A DNA stretch of 64,000 nt. It comes from Longimicrobiales bacterium. GTDB taxonomy: Bacteria; Gemmatimonadota; Gemmatimonadetes; Longimicrobiales; Gaopeijiaceae. A model generated the notes under the pieces. The model searched no databases, was not told the DNA's origin, and worked only from the letters and a program-made list of their open reading frames with translations. Within the stretch, counting starts at the first letter, position 1, and each line of letters opens with the position of its first letter. The position numbers were made by a program, and so were the translations under genes. Below, piece after piece: positions 8,832-18,518 of the stretch. The stretch covers positions 372,001-436,000 of the forward strand of contig JAQWPM010000021.1 in assembly GCA_029245345.1 (NCBI GenBank). The letters run 5' to 3'.

Positions 8832-10675
8832 AGGAGCTCATCCTAGACGGGCGCGTCCACGTTTTTGACGGAGCCATGGGAACGTTGCTCTACAATCGCG
8901 GCGTGTTCGTGAACATCTGCTACGACGAGCTCAACGTCGGGCGCCCGGACATCGTGAGGGAGATTCACGAGGAGTACGTGGCCGCCGGCGCCGAGGTACT
9001 CGAGACGAATACGTTCGGGGCCAATCCGGTGAAGCTCTCTTCCTACGGACTGGCAGAGCGCACTGAAGAAATCAACGAAGCGGCGGGGCACCTAGCGAAA
9101 CAGGCCGCGGGTAGCTTCGCGAAGGTCGCCGGAGCGATCGGACCCTTGGGAATCCGAATCGAGCCATGGGGACCTACTGCTCGCGAAGAAGCCGTCGATT
9201 TCTTCAAGCGGCAGGTCGCTGGTCTTGTCTCGGGTGGAGTGGATGGCTTCGTCCTCGAGACGTTCTCCGACCTCACGGAGATCGGGTGCGCGGTCGCTGC
9301 CGTGCGAGAGCTGTCGGATCTGCCGATCGTGGCACAAATGACGGTCGGGAGAGGCGGGAAAACCGCATATGGGAACGACCCTGTACAAATCGCTCAGGAA
9401 CTCGCCCAGCACGGCGCGGACGTGATCGGACTCAATTGCTCGGTAGGGCCCGCAGTGATGCTGGACGCGATCGAGGAGATGGCTGAGGCTACGAACCTGC
9501 CCCTGATCGCTCAGCCGAACGCAGGGCTGCCCCGCACCGTGCGCGACCGAAAAATCTACCTGGCCAGTCCAGAGTACATGGCCCAATACGCCCGCCGAAT
9601 GATCGACGCGGGCGCGCGTTTCGTTGGCGGGTGCTGCGGCACCACTCCGGAACATGTGAAGCAGGTACGAAATGCGGTCACAGCAGCCCAGCCCCGACAC
9701 GCGACGATCACCCCGTCAGTAAATGTCCACCGTGGCGAGGTGGCCCGCGAACCGGTGCCGCTCGAAGCCCGATCTGCTTGGGGTCGAAAGCTCGCTCGTG
9801 GTGAGACGGTGGTCTCCGTCGAGATCCTGCCTCCGCGCGGATGGGGAAAGAGCGCGGTAGTCGAGCCAGCCCGAGCGCTCAAGGTGGCGGGGGTGGACAC
9901 CCTCGCACTGGTGGACAATCCCAGATCGCTCAGCCGCATGGGCGCTATCTCGGCCGCACAGATCGTGGAGCGCGAGGTGGGCATCGAGGCGCTGGTCCAC
10001 TACACGTGCCGTGATCGAAACATGCTGGGAATGATCTCAGATTTGCTCGGAGCCGCCGCTGCCGGAGTGCGTAACGTACTCGTGGTGAGTGGAGACCCGC
10101 CGCTTCAGGGCCCCTACCCCGACTCGACCGCAGTCTTCGATATCGACTCGATCGGACTGACCAACGTGGTGAACGGACTCAACCGGGGGATCGACCCCGG
10201 CGGCAACTCGATTGGGGCGCCCACGGAGTTCGTGCAGGGTGTGGCCGCGAATCCCGGAGCTGTAGATCTCGACCGCGAAATCGAGCGATTTGGGTACAAG
10301 GTGGAGGCGGGTGCGGACTTTGCCGTTACCCAGCCGGTCTTTGATCCCGATGCGTTGGAACGCTTCATGGAACGCGCGGCAGACCACGCGATCCCACTCG
10401 TTGCGGGCATCTGGCCTTTCTTGAACCTGCGGAACGCCGAGTTCTTGGCCTACGAGGTGCCTGGCGTGGTCGTTCCCGAGTCGGTGGTGGAGCGCATGCG
10501 CGCCGCTCAAGAGAAGGGAGACGAGGCGGCGTTGGAGGAGGGTGTATCCATCGCGGTCGAGATGATCGAGGCAGTGAAGCCGCTGGTGCGAGGATTCCAC
10601 CTCAACGCACCGAGCCGACGCGTGGATATCGCCCTCCGCGTGCTTAGGCAGGCCGGCGTAAGCTCTACGGCCTAG
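8828..10675 (+). CDS. Bifunctional homocysteine S-methyltransferase / methylenetetrahydrofolate reductase
   Basis: Two-domain protein of 615 aa, similar in build to YitJ. Residues about 1-300 form a homocysteine methyltransferase barrel ([23 protein letters not shown], zinc-binding [10 protein letters not shown] near 267). Residues about 325-605 are a MetF-type 5,10-methylenetetrahydrofolate reductase, opening [12 protein letters not shown] with the active-site glutamate and containing VSGDPP and the family's TQPVFDP motif. MetF makes the methyl-THF that MetH consumes. The ATG overlaps the metH stop (ATGA), so the two are coupled and share the SAM-II control. The first domain could be an alternative, B12-independent route to methionine using another methyl donor; which donor cannot be read from sequence. 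Confidence 0.92.
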   Translation: MKELILDGRVHVFDGAMGTLLYNRGVFVNICYDELNVGRPDIVREIHEEYVAAGAEVLETNTFGANPVKLSSYGLAERTEEINEAAGHLAKQAAGSFAKVAGAIGPLGIRIEPWGPTAREEAVDFFKRQVAGLVSGGVDGFVLETFSDLTEIGCAVAAVRELSDLPIVAQMTVGRGGKTAYGNDPVQIAQELAQHGADVIGLNCSVGPAVMLDAIEEMAEATNLPLIAQPNAGLPRTVRDRKIYLASPEYMAQYARRMIDAGARFVGGCCGTTPEHVKQVRNAVTAAQPRHATITPSVNVHRGEVAREPVPLEARSAWGRKLARGETVVSVEILPPRGWGKSAVVEPARALKVAGVDTLALVDNPRSLSRMGAISAAQIVEREVGIEALVHYTCRDRNMLGMISDLLGAAAAGVRNVLVVSGDPPLQGPYPDSTAVFDIDSIGLTNVVNGLNRGIDPGGNSIGAPTEFVQGVAANPGAVDLDREIERFGYKVEAGADFAVTQPVFDPDALERFMERAADHAIPLVAGIWPFLNLRNAEFLAYEVPGVVVPESVVERMRAAQEKGDEAALEEGVSIAVEMIEAVKPLVRGFHLNAPSRRVDIALRVLRQAGVSSTA

Positions 10676-10678
10676 GAA

Positions 10679-11545
10679 CTAAACGTGTCCTAGGATCCGC
10701 CGGAGCCGACGCCCTGCTCCGCGATTTCCGAGATTGCTGACGTAGACCTTCTCTGCCCCCACCGCGCGAAGCTCACGAATCGAGCGTGCACAGATCTCCT
10801 CGGCAGTAAGCCCCGACGCGAAATCACTCCTCAGCCCCTCAGCGGGCACGGGAAAGAAGTCACCTAAGGCCGCCAAGGTGCCCGGGTTTGCACTCCGATA
10901 GAAAAAGACGCCGTACACCATGGCCACATCAGGGACTTCACGGTTGGCCTCTTCGACAAAACGCGCGATCCGATCCGTCGAGTGGTGGGACACGACCTGA
11001 GTCAGCGCGAAGTCCACGTGGGCGTCTGGGGCACTGAGGAATCCCACTTGCTCCGAGGCACTACGATGTGGATTCGCCCACCCACCGAGTACGAGTCCCG
11101 GGAGACGCTGCTGCAGCCTCTCCCTCAGGTCTCGACCATGCGGTACACACCTCGGGGGCCCAACCGAAGGATCTCCCCCTAAGACCGTCAGGGCATCGAA
11201 GCCTTCCGACGCCGCTCGAGATGCGAACATCTCGCAGTATTCGAGCGAATGCTTCGCGGTCAGGATCGGGACGATGCGCCGCAGGTCCACATCCTCGTCC
11301 ACGTTTGCTCCCACGTGAGCGAGATTCTCCTCTTCGGCGGATCCCACGGCATTGTCCGTGAGGAAGACGAAGAGTTCATCGCGGGTCAACGATCCGAGCG
11401 AGTGATGGAGGTCGATCCAGGCGCCCATTCCGTCCTGGGCCCCCAGATCCGAACGGGGCGGTCTGAGTTCAACCGTGACCAGCGGTCCAGGCTGAGCCAG
11501 CCGATCCAACAGGAGGGCGCTACGGCCCACCGCAGCGGCGCTCAT
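10679..11545 (-). CDS. Divergent methylenetetrahydrofolate reductase-like protein
   Basis: 288 aa, the length of single-domain MetF. It opens VTVELRPPRSDLG, aligning with the SVEILPPRG start of the reductase domain encoded just across the convergent junction. It also has VLGGDPSVGPPR (compare VSGDPP), FALTQVVSHH in place of TQPVFDP, and a C-terminal VSNLGNRGAGRRLRRIL. Identity to its neighbour looks low. It probably keeps the TIM-barrel and flavin site, but loss of the TQP motif makes the substrate uncertain. It overlaps the upstream pepP stop by 4 nt, so it is co-expressed with a peptidase rather than with metH. The 3' end meets the end of the fused reductase gene with 3 nt between. Confidence 0.65.
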   Translation of the reverse strand: MSAAAVGRSALLLDRLAQPGPLVTVELRPPRSDLGAQDGMGAWIDLHHSLGSLTRDELFVFLTDNAVGSAEEENLAHVGANVDEDVDLRRIVPILTAKHSLEYCEMFASRAASEGFDALTVLGGDPSVGPPRCVPHGRDLRERLQQRLPGLVLGGWANPHRSASEQVGFLSAPDAHVDFALTQVVSHHSTDRIARFVEEANREVPDVAMVYGVFFYRSANPGTLAALGDFFPVPAEGLRSDFASGLTAEEICARSIRELRAVGAEKVYVSNLGNRGAGRRLRRILGHV

Positions 11546-12879
11546 TCTTCACCAGCCAGCATGGCTTCCATGTCCTCAGCGGCGGTCGGCAGCCCGGCAG
11601 TCAGGACCTCGTTCCCGTCCGCGGTGATCAACACGTCGTCCTCTATACGGACACCAATCCCGGAGTAGCGGGCGGCCCCGCCTTTCGACAGTTCCGGGCG
11701 GAAATAGAGGCCCGGCTCTACCGTGAAGACCATGCCGGGCTCCAACACCCTTGAAGCACCCCCTCTCGTATAGTCGCCCGGATCATGCAAATCGAGACCC
11801 AACCAGTGCGACGTCTGATGGGGAAAGAAGGCCTTGTGGACACCTTGTTCGATCAGGTCATCCCGGTCGCCAGACAGGACGCCCAGAGTCACCAGGCCGT
11901 CCACAATCACCACCGTGGCCGCGGCATGGACGTCCGCGATGGTCGCACCGGGCTGCGCGACGCTGATGGCGGCAGTCCGAGCACCCTCGACGACGTCATA
12001 TACGGCCCGCTGCTCTTCGGAAAAATGTCCTGACGCCGGATAGGTCCGAGTGATGTCTCCGTTGTACAGCCCGACCTCCGCGCCGGCGTCCAAAAGGACC
12101 AGCGCACCCTCCTGCACGGTGTCCTCGTTGTCGACGTAGTGGAGCACGCAGGCGTTCGTCCCAGAACCGACGATCGTGGCAAAGCCAGGTGCCGCCGCCC
12201 CTTCACGACGGAAGGCACCCTCGACGGCCGCTTCAACGGTCCGCTCGGGGACACCTCCCCCCAACGAACGTGCGCCAGCTCTTTGTCCGGCGATGCTAAT
12301 CGCGACGGCCTTTCGCAACGCCTCGATTTCCTGCTCGTCCTTGATGAGACGCATATCGTCCAGAACTTCACCCGGATCGACCAACGCCCTCGGGCCGCCA
12401 CCGGTCCGCGGCCCGCGCGCTCGCGCGCGTTCCAGCGCTGCCGACACAAACGTCCCCACGCCGTCCCCATGTCTGGTTCTGTAGAAAATCCGGTCACCAC
12501 CGTCGAGAAGGCTCGCGAGCCGCTGGGCCAATTCCTTCACCGAGTGGCAGTCATCTGGTGAGAAGGCACTTAAGGCGCGGTCCACGCCCATCCTCGGACC
12601 GGCCCAAAACTCCGCATCGGGATCCCTCGGCCGGACGAAGAGTGTGAAACGCGGCTCTTCACCACCCACAAGCACGGCCACGGCCTCGGGCTCGGTCACA
12701 CCGGTGAGGTAGAAAAGCTCACTGTCCGGACGGTATCGGTACTCCGTGTCCCTGGACCGGAACCGAGTCGGCGCAGCCGGGAGTACCATCACGCCTCCAC
12801 CAAGCTGTGCAAACAGCTTCTCACGGCGGCGTTCGAAGGGGCTCGGGGGTCCCACCTGGCTCTCAGTTACTCCGTCCAT
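11542..12879 (-). CDS. pepP: Xaa-Pro aminopeptidase (M24B, PepP type)
   Basis: 445 aa, as expected for aminopeptidase P, a dinuclear manganese enzyme that removes an N-terminal residue preceding proline. The N-terminal non-catalytic domain has FYLTGVTEPEAVAVL. The catalytic pita-bread domain starts about residue 180 (MRLIKDEQEIEALRKA). Metal ligands are visible: Asp in LLDAGAE, Asp in NGDITRTYP, His in HQTSHWLGLDLHD, Glu in FTVEPGLY and Glu in [11 protein letters not shown]. No signal peptide is seen, so it is cytosolic. It is followed by the MTHFR-like gene with a 4-nt overlap. It is divergent from the exported protein at 12961 with an 81-bp gap. Confidence 0.93.
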   Translation of the reverse strand: MDGVTESQVGPPSPFERRREKLFAQLGGGVMVLPAAPTRFRSRDTEYRYRPDSELFYLTGVTEPEAVAVLVGGEEPRFTLFVRPRDPDAEFWAGPRMGVDRALSAFSPDDCHSVKELAQRLASLLDGGDRIFYRTRHGDGVGTFVSAALERARARGPRTGGGPRALVDPGEVLDDMRLIKDEQEIEALRKAVAISIAGQRAGARSLGGGVPERTVEAAVEGAFRREGAAAPGFATIVGSGTNACVLHYVDNEDTVQEGALVLLDAGAEVGLYNGDITRTYPASGHFSEEQRAVYDVVEGARTAAISVAQPGATIADVHAAATVVIVDGLVTLGVLSGDRDDLIEQGVHKAFFPHQTSHWLGLDLHDPGDYTRGGASRVLEPGMVFTVEPGLYFRPELSKGGAARYSGIGVRIEDDVLITADGNEVLTAGLPTAAEDMEAMLAGEE

Positions 12880-12949
12880 AGCGCCAAGTTAGCGACCCAG
12901 GACCACCGTCGGCACCCCGACAGGAGTAGTAAGGCTCGGCGCCCCGCTT

Positions 12950-12955
12950 TATGAT
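12950..12955 (+). promoter_or_regulatory. -10 box TATGAT close to the GTG at 12961
   Basis: TATGAT ends 6 nt before the GTG start codon, so transcription would begin at or within 1-2 nt of the codon and give a leaderless message. No convincing -35 box lies 17 nt upstream, and no Shine-Dalgarno precedes the start. Inference only. Confidence 0.3.
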
Positions 12956-12960
12956 GCACC

Positions 12961-14670
12961 GTGCGCATTTTCCTTTGGATACTCGTCTTCTTAGGCGTCG
13001 GCTTCGCGTCTGCCGAAGCCCAGGTGGTACGCGGCCTCGTCACAGAAGACGAGACCGAGGCCCCGCTTGTGGGCGCCATGGTCATCCTATTCGAAGCGGA
13101 CGGCGAGCCGGTTGATCGGTTCCTGACCGACCATGCTGGCGAATTCGTCATCGATACGGATCACCCGGGCCAATACTATCTGCGGGTGGATAGGATCGGG
13201 TACGCGAGCCTCACGACCGAGCCGTTCGACGTTCCAGTGAACGGCACATTCCAGAAGGTGTCGGTCCCCATCCGTGCGATTCAGCTCCGCGGATTGGATG
13301 TATCAGGCGCACGCCGATGCGAGGTCAGGCCCGAGGAGGGCCAGGTGACGGCCAGAGTCTGGGAGGAAGCGCGCAAGGCGCTCGCTGCCGCAGCGTGGAC
13401 ACAGGCCACGGGTGTATATCGCTACACCCTGCTCCATTACACACGAGAGATGGACCGGGACGCCGAGCGAATCCTGGACGAATCTCGACAATTTCTGAAA
13501 GGGTCCAGCAAGGCCCCCTTCGAGTCGGTCCCGGTTGCAGAACTCATCGAAAAGGGATTCGTCCAGGAAGTACCTGATTCCGGCACGATCTACCATGCCC
13601 CGGACGCCAACGTCTTTCTCTCGGATGAATTCCTCGACACACACTGCCTCGGCCTCCGCCGCGGCAGCGGAGGGCTCCTTGGACTCACGTTCGCTCCAAT
13701 CGAGAGCAGAGAACTCCCAGACGTCGAAGGTGTGCTGTGGCTCAAGGAAGATACCGGCCAACTCGAGAGGCTCCGCTTTTCTTACGTAAACCTCACTACG
13801 ACGGGAGACGTCGGAGAACCGGGCGGAGAAGTGCTCTTCACGCGGCTTCCGAACGGCACCTGGATCGTCCGGGATTGGTGGATCCGAATGCCACTCCTAG
13901 AAGTCACCCGGCGAAGGGGACTTCGGCGGACCGGCTACCGAGACGAAGGCGGCGTGGCCTGGCGTGTCACCGACCGATCTGGTGAGATCGTCCTCGAGGC
14001 CGCCACGGCAACGATTTTCGGGACGGTCTTGGACTCGATCCACTTCGCTCCGCCACCGACTGCAGTAACTGTGCTCATAGACGGTGCCGGGGACGAGGTA
14101 CCGACCGAGGCAGACGGCGCCTTCCTTCTACCTGACCTCCCTGAAGGACTCTATAGCCTGCAGGTCCGGCACCCACTCTTGGACTCCCTCGGCATCGCCG
14201 CACCAGCCCACTCGGTCCAGAGTGAGTTGGGCGAGATGGTGCACATGACTCTTAGGGTGCCCACGCTCGCCGACGCGCTCACCGCGCAGTGCGGCGGGGC
14301 TCCTAGGCCACAGGCCAGCGCTCCCATCTTGGGGCGGGTAGTCACCGAAGCTGGCCGCCCGATGGCCGAAGCGTCAGTAGAGATGCTGTGGGTGGAAACC
14401 TCAACTTTCACGCCTCCGTCAATCTCGGTACCCGAGGACCGCCTGAGGCGATCAAGAGCAGAGTGGAGACCCCGCTCTGAGGATGGCTACACCGTCGTGA
14501 AGACCGAAACGGACGGACGCGGTATCTTCGTCTTGTGCGACGTACCCTATCAGTCCCGCCTGCGACTCGATGTTCAGACCGCAGACGGTCGTACCGCTTC
14601 GCGCAGACCCGTGGTACGGTCCGGCGCGGTCGTGACTATTGTCATCGTAGAATTTGAGGAAGGGAGATAG
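12961..14670 (+). CDS. Exported protein with carboxypeptidase-regulatory-like domains
   Basis: 569 aa with a clear signal peptide (FLWILVFLGVGFASAEA, cleavage after AQ). Residues about 20-115 form a CarboxypepD_reg-type beta sandwich (VVRGLVTEDETEAPLVGAMV, then GEFVIDTDHPGQYYLRVDRI). A second such sandwich begins around 350 (GTVLDSIHF), and a third is likely around 460-565 (ILGRVVTEAGRPMAEASVEM). The middle part has no family I recognise. Such proteins often sit next to TonB-dependent receptors, as here, where the receptor starts 2 nt after the stop and its SD lies inside this gene. It probably works in the periplasm or at the outer membrane with that receptor. No enzymatic motif is visible. 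Confidence 0.8.
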   Translation: MRIFLWILVFLGVGFASAEAQVVRGLVTEDETEAPLVGAMVILFEADGEPVDRFLTDHAGEFVIDTDHPGQYYLRVDRIGYASLTTEPFDVPVNGTFQKVSVPIRAIQLRGLDVSGARRCEVRPEEGQVTARVWEEARKALAAAAWTQATGVYRYTLLHYTREMDRDAERILDESRQFLKGSSKAPFESVPVAELIEKGFVQEVPDSGTIYHAPDANVFLSDEFLDTHCLGLRRGSGGLLGLTFAPIESRELPDVEGVLWLKEDTGQLERLRFSYVNLTTTGDVGEPGGEVLFTRLPNGTWIVRDWWIRMPLLEVTRRRGLRRTGYRDEGGVAWRVTDRSGEIVLEAATATIFGTVLDSIHFAPPPTAVTVLIDGAGDEVPTEADGAFLLPDLPEGLYSLQVRHPLLDSLGIAAPAHSVQSELGEMVHMTLRVPTLADALTAQCGGAPRPQASAPILGRVVTEAGRPMAEASVEMLWVETSTFTPPSISVPEDRLRRSRAEWRPRSEDGYTVVKTETDGRGIFVLCDVPYQSRLRLDVQTADGRTASRRPVVRSGAVVTIVIVEFEEGR

Positions 14671-14672
14671 AC

Positions 14673-16751
14673 GTGACGCAAGCCCAGAAGATCTTTGTCG
14701 CCTTCGGAATGGTGAGCCTTCTCGCCCCCTCCGGAGTCGCGGGGCAAGAGCCCGACTCGGTAGTGGTCATCGAGCCAGTGCTCGTGAGGGTATTGAAGAC
14801 CTCGATGGCGTCCGACCTACCGTACTCCGTTTCCGTCGCGGCCGGTCGGGAACTCACGAGAGCCTCCTCCGGCGCCTTCCTCGAAGAAGCAGTGCGGGCG
14901 ATCCCCGGCATCCAGATTCAGAACCGCTTCAACATGGCTGTAGGCGAGCGCATTTCGATTCGTGGACATGGGCCGAGGGCGCAATTCGGTATCCGCGGCA
15001 TCAGAGTTCTGGTGGACGGCATTCCCGCCACGCTCCCTGACGGGCAATCGACCATCGACCATCTGGACCTGGCTGGTCTGGGAAGAGTCGAAGTGCTTCG
15101 CGGCCCCTCGGCCGCCCTCTACGGAAACGCGGCAGGCGGCGTCCTGCACTTTCGGACGTTGGACCCCTCGGGAATGCCTGCTGAAGCCTCTGCACGCGCC
15201 GTAGGTGGCTCGAATGGACTGCTGAGCCTCCAGAGCAACGTCAGCGGTACTACCGGAGCAATGGGATACCGGGTCGGTGTGTCGCGGCTCACCTACGACG
15301 GCTATCGCCTGAACACGGTGGCCAATGACGGCAGTGTGTACGGCGGTGGCACGCGCACCGTCGCCAATGGGTCGGTGTCCTTGCCTTTGGGTGGTGGCAC
15401 ACTCCGCATCGTCGCCAACGGTGTCGACCTGGACGCCGACAATCCGGGGTCGCTGTCGCAGACGCGCTTGGACCAAGGAGCCCGTGAGGCTCACAGATTC
15501 AACGTGATCAGTGGGACCGGAAAGGAGGTCCGCCAAGGTCAGACGGGTATTTCTTGGATCGGAGACGTTGGGGAGTGGGATGCAGAAATCGCGACGTGGG
15601 GGATCCGCCGTGAGTTGGTGAATCCGATTCCGGGGCGTGTCGTGGATGTCAATCGAAATGCAGGAGGTGCCCGCGCGATCTTCAACCGGGGCGTGGATTT
15701 CGCTGAAGGCACTTTAGCGATCGGTGGTGGCGTCGAAGGCGAACTGCAGCGCGACCGGCGTTTCAACTTCGACAATGACGGTGGCTCGAAGGGTGATTTG
15801 TCACTCTGGCAGATCGAGCGGGTCTCGAACGGCGCCGCTTTCGTACAGGGTCGCGTCGACATGCGGGCTGGCGTCACATTCCTGGCCGGGGTGCGCTATG
15901 ACCGGACGCGCTTCAAGAACGAAGACAAGTTCGTCACCATCGACGACCCCGATGAGTCGGGAGCACGGGTCATGGACGCCCTCAGTCCATCCGCAGGATT
16001 TGTCATCGACGCCGGGGACGATTTTGAAGTGTTCGCCTCGGTAGCGTCCTCGTTCGAAACGCCCACCACGACCGAGCTGGTCAACCAAGTCTCCGGGGCC
16101 GGGGGGTTCAATCCCGCGCTCGAACCGCAGAAGGGATTCACCGTTGAAGGTGGGCTTCGCGGTCGGCTGAGCGCGGACGCGACCCTAGAGGTCACGCTGT
16201 TTCAGACCAAACTCGAGGGAGAGTTGGTTCCTTTTGAAGTTCCGTCCGATCCCGGCCGGACCTACTTCCAAAATGCAGGGCAGTCCCTCCATCGTGGATG
16301 GGAGGTCGCAGCCGATACTCGACTGAGCACGTCAGTCGCCCTGCGCGTCGCCTACACCCGCGTGAACGCCTCGTTCGAAGAATTCCGTACGGACGACAAA
16401 GACTACTCTGGGAATCGGGTGCCGGGTCTTGCACCGCGACGTCTCGACGCGCTTCTCCAGGCCGACATCGGCGCTGGATTCTTCGAGGCACGAGGTCTTT
16501 GGCAGGACGAAGTGCCGGTGGACAACGGCGGTGCGTTCGCCTCTCCATCACACTTCCTCATGGAAGGGCGTGTGGGACTGGATCAGTTCGATGCTGGTGG
16601 GCTGCTCGTGACACCTTTTGTGGCCGTGTCGAACGTATTCGACGTGACCTACAACAGTTCTGTCGTCGTGAACGCCTTCGGGGCCCGCTACTTCGAACCG
16701 GGACCCGGTCGCACGTTCAGTCTCGGGATGGGAGTGACCTTCGGGCGCTGA
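14673..16751 (+). CDS. TonB-dependent outer-membrane receptor
   Basis: 692 aa. Signal peptide at 1-25, then a plug domain about 45-165: VSVAAGRELTRASSGAF, IPGIQIQNRFN, ISIRGHGPRAQFGIRGIRVL, LVDGIPATLPDGQ and VEVLRGPSAALYGNAAGGV are the standard plug sequences. The rest is a beta barrel of alternating residues ending SLGMGVTFGR, with aromatic and polar residues near the C-terminus. Receptors of this class use TonB energy to import ferric chelates, cobalamin or other ligands; the ligand cannot be told from sequence. GTG start at 14673 with AAGGGAG upstream, inside the end of the preceding gene. The 3' end overlaps the convergent phosphodiester glycosidase gene by 35 nt. Confidence 0.93.
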   Translation: MTQAQKIFVAFGMVSLLAPSGVAGQEPDSVVVIEPVLVRVLKTSMASDLPYSVSVAAGRELTRASSGAFLEEAVRAIPGIQIQNRFNMAVGERISIRGHGPRAQFGIRGIRVLVDGIPATLPDGQSTIDHLDLAGLGRVEVLRGPSAALYGNAAGGVLHFRTLDPSGMPAEASARAVGGSNGLLSLQSNVSGTTGAMGYRVGVSRLTYDGYRLNTVANDGSVYGGGTRTVANGSVSLPLGGGTLRIVANGVDLDADNPGSLSQTRLDQGAREAHRFNVISGTGKEVRQGQTGISWIGDVGEWDAEIATWGIRRELVNPIPGRVVDVNRNAGGARAIFNRGVDFAEGTLAIGGGVEGELQRDRRFNFDNDGGSKGDLSLWQIERVSNGAAFVQGRVDMRAGVTFLAGVRYDRTRFKNEDKFVTIDDPDESGARVMDALSPSAGFVIDAGDDFEVFASVASSFETPTTTELVNQVSGAGGFNPALEPQKGFTVEGGLRGRLSADATLEVTLFQTKLEGELVPFEVPSDPGRTYFQNAGQSLHRGWEVAADTRLSTSVALRVAYTRVNASFEEFRTDDKDYSGNRVPGLAPRRLDALLQADIGAGFFEARGLWQDEVPVDNGGAFASPSHFLMEGRVGLDQFDAGGLLVTPFVAVSNVFDVTYNSSVVVNAFGARYFEPGPGRTFSLGMGVTFGR

Positions 16752-17667
16752 CGACGCACGCGGCAGGCTCGCGTCGAAGCACCAAAGCGTTCACGACTGA
16801 TCGCTCCCCGGTTTCGTCTGAGGGGGTACTCACGGCATGGTCGCGAAGGACCATGACGGAAGACCCACCACCGTCCAGGTTCAGGGCCTCATCGGCTCCA
16901 AGCGCACCCAACAGGGCGGTGAGTTCCACAAGGGTCATCCCGCTCGAGCGGGATGGCTGTCGCCCGTCCACGACGACCAACCACAGTCGACCTGTCTCCG
17001 TCGAGTATCCGACCGCCGTCCTCGGATGACGCGTTGCCGCACTGATTCCCAATTCCTCGCGAGGGACACCCTCGCTGAGCAGAATGGGGAATCCTCCGAC
17101 AGCCTCCGTGCGGCCGTCTCCCCCTTCTCGTGGTACCGGCCAGCCCACCTCCAGGATATCTCTGGACACGTTGGCTGACCCGATCCATGGAGCCTCATTC
17201 CACCGCCATCCAATAGCAGGGCGGGACCGCGCGGAGACAACGACACCCTCGACGACCTCAGAGCCCACAGTCCGGCCTTCGGGCGTAAAGAAATCCGCGT
17301 TCACGGCTGCCAAGATCGGTGGAACCGAACGTCCAACCATCGAGGTCACTGTCTCAAATCCGGCTCGTCCTGCCTCCCGGACCTCCGGGCGCAGAACATC
17401 CAACACCAAGTCACAGCGCGTCGACAGCGCCGCCTCCACGATGTGGATCGCCCACGGGCCTTCTGCGGACCAGAGATAGCGATAGACCACCCCTGGACCC
17501 AAGCGAATCGTCCGCACAGTGTCCGGCCTCACCAAGTCCACCACTGCCACAGCAAGAGCACGAGAGAGGGTGGGAGGCTCGTCGGGAGGAGTACACGCCA
17601 CCGCGGCCCCTACCAACAACGCAACCAAGGCTCTCAGGGCGTAGACCCGCCTCGTGACCCGGCCCAT
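16717..17667 (-). CDS. Exported phosphodiester glycosidase family protein (NAGPA domain)
   Basis: 316 aa from the ATG at 17667. The same frame is open further upstream but would overlap the divergent gene. The start is a probable signal peptide or lipoprotein signal (ALRALVALLVGAAVACTPP, with VAC as a lipobox). The remainder matches the PF09992 domain of phosphodiester glycosidases such as mammalian NAGPA: ILAAVNADFFTPEG, RTAVGYSTETGRLWLVVVDG and the diagnostic LNLDGGGSSVMV. These enzymes cleave GlcNAc-phosphodiesters; bacterial members often act on cell-wall teichoic or exopolymer linkages, but the substrate here is unknown. Only 12 nt separate this start from that of the divergent gene, so their promoters must lie inside each other's coding sequence. 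Confidence 0.82.
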   Translation of the reverse strand: MGRVTRRVYALRALVALLVGAAVACTPPDEPPTLSRALAVAVVDLVRPDTVRTIRLGPGVVYRYLWSAEGPWAIHIVEAALSTRCDLVLDVLRPEVREAGRAGFETVTSMVGRSVPPILAAVNADFFTPEGRTVGSEVVEGVVVSARSRPAIGWRWNEAPWIGSANVSRDILEVGWPVPREGGDGRTEAVGGFPILLSEGVPREELGISAATRHPRTAVGYSTETGRLWLVVVDGRQPSRSSGMTLVELTALLGALGADEALNLDGGGSSVMVLRDHAVSTPSDETGERSVVNALVLRREPAACVVSARRSLPSRD

Positions 17668-17679
17668 ATTCCGGCTCTC

Positions 17680-18204
17680 ATGAACCGACTCCGCTTCTTC
17701 TTTTTCTTCGCCGCATCGCTCGCCGCCAGCATCGCTGTGGCGGCGATCATCGCACTCCCCTCCTCCGCCCAAGCGCAATCGCCGGACACCGACGGCATGC
17801 GCTTCGGAGTGGTCTTGGGCGGTGTGAGCACCGTCGGCGTATCCCTCGAGTTCTTCGACGGAAACCGGAGCATCGATGTCACCGTGGGGACGTGGTCGTT
17901 CCGCGACGCGAGCATCGCAGTGGTCGCCAAGCGATACATGGGAGGCGGCGCAGTACGACCCTTCGTGGCCGCCGGCCTCTGGGTGGTCGCCGCGAAACCC
18001 GCTGGTGAGCGACTCGGGACCGCGATCGTGCTGCAGGCACCGGTCGGAGTCGACGCCAGAATCGGGGACGACCATCACCTCGGTGCGACGATCAATCTCA
18101 ATCGCGCACTCTCGGTGCGGCGCACCGATCCCGAGAACGACTACCCGATCAACAAGAGGCTCATCCCCCTCCCAGGGGTCTACTACCGCTTCGAACGGCA
18201 GTAG
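17680..18204 (+). CDS. Small exported outer-membrane-like protein of unknown function
   Basis: 174 aa from the ATG at 17680, the first start followed by a signal peptide (NRLRFFFFFAASLAASIAV, cleavage near AQAQS). The frame is open back to 17443, but that part covers the divergent gene. The mature part is rich in short alternating strands (RFGVVLGGVSTVGVSLEFF, VRPFVAAGLWVVAAKP, GVYYRFERQ) and ends with an aromatic-charged tail, as small outer-membrane beta barrels do. I recognise no family. No Shine-Dalgarno is visible; a CATATT sequence 9 nt upstream could be a -10 box of a nearly leaderless message. Confidence 0.6.
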   Translation: MNRLRFFFFFAASLAASIAVAAIIALPSSAQAQSPDTDGMRFGVVLGGVSTVGVSLEFFDGNRSIDVTVGTWSFRDASIAVVAKRYMGGGAVRPFVAAGLWVVAAKPAGERLGTAIVLQAPVGVDARIGDDHHLGATINLNRALSVRRTDPENDYPINKRLIPLPGVYYRFERQ

Positions 18205-18233
18205 CGAGTCGGGCGGTTCTCGCAGCACGCGAC

Positions 18234-18488
18234 CTACCATTCGTCGGGTTCGTCCCAGGACTCTGACCAAAATTTCTGCTCCTCTTCGTCGATATCACCG
18301 AGATCGAGCGGTTCGTCCTCGCTCGTGGTAACAGTCCCCGACCGCAGAATTTCTTCCACCGCGGCATCGTCGATCACGGGTAGAGTCCCACTGATACGAT
18401 CACGCAATTTCGTCCTCAAGCTCACCCCGGCCGCGAAGGCCAATACTGTAAGTCCAGCCCAAAAGCCGAACCAAAAGAGTGAGACCAT
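18234..18488 (-). CDS. Small single-pass membrane protein with acidic tail
   Basis: 84 aa. One transmembrane helix at the N-terminus (VSLFWFGFWAGLTVLAFAAG), a short basic stretch (LRTKLRDRI), then an acidic C-terminal tail (LDLGDIDEEEQKFWSESWDE) that would face the cytosol. It lies 30 nt downstream of thrC on the same strand and is probably co-transcribed. Family not recognised. Codon use is like its neighbours', and the membrane-plus-tail layout argues for a real gene. Confidence 0.6.
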   Translation of the reverse strand: MVSLFWFGFWAGLTVLAFAAGVSLRTKLRDRISGTLPVIDDAAVEEILRSGTVTTSEDEPLDLGDIDEEEQKFWSESWDEPDEW

Positions 18489-18518
18489 TAGAGGACACGT
18501 ATCAGAAGAAGTATCGAA

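Noticed and set aside
16717-18270. Long 517-aa minus-strand frame over the glycosidase
   Set aside because: The first 200 residues cover the divergent exported protein and lack protein-like character; the real start is at 17667 with a signal sequence.
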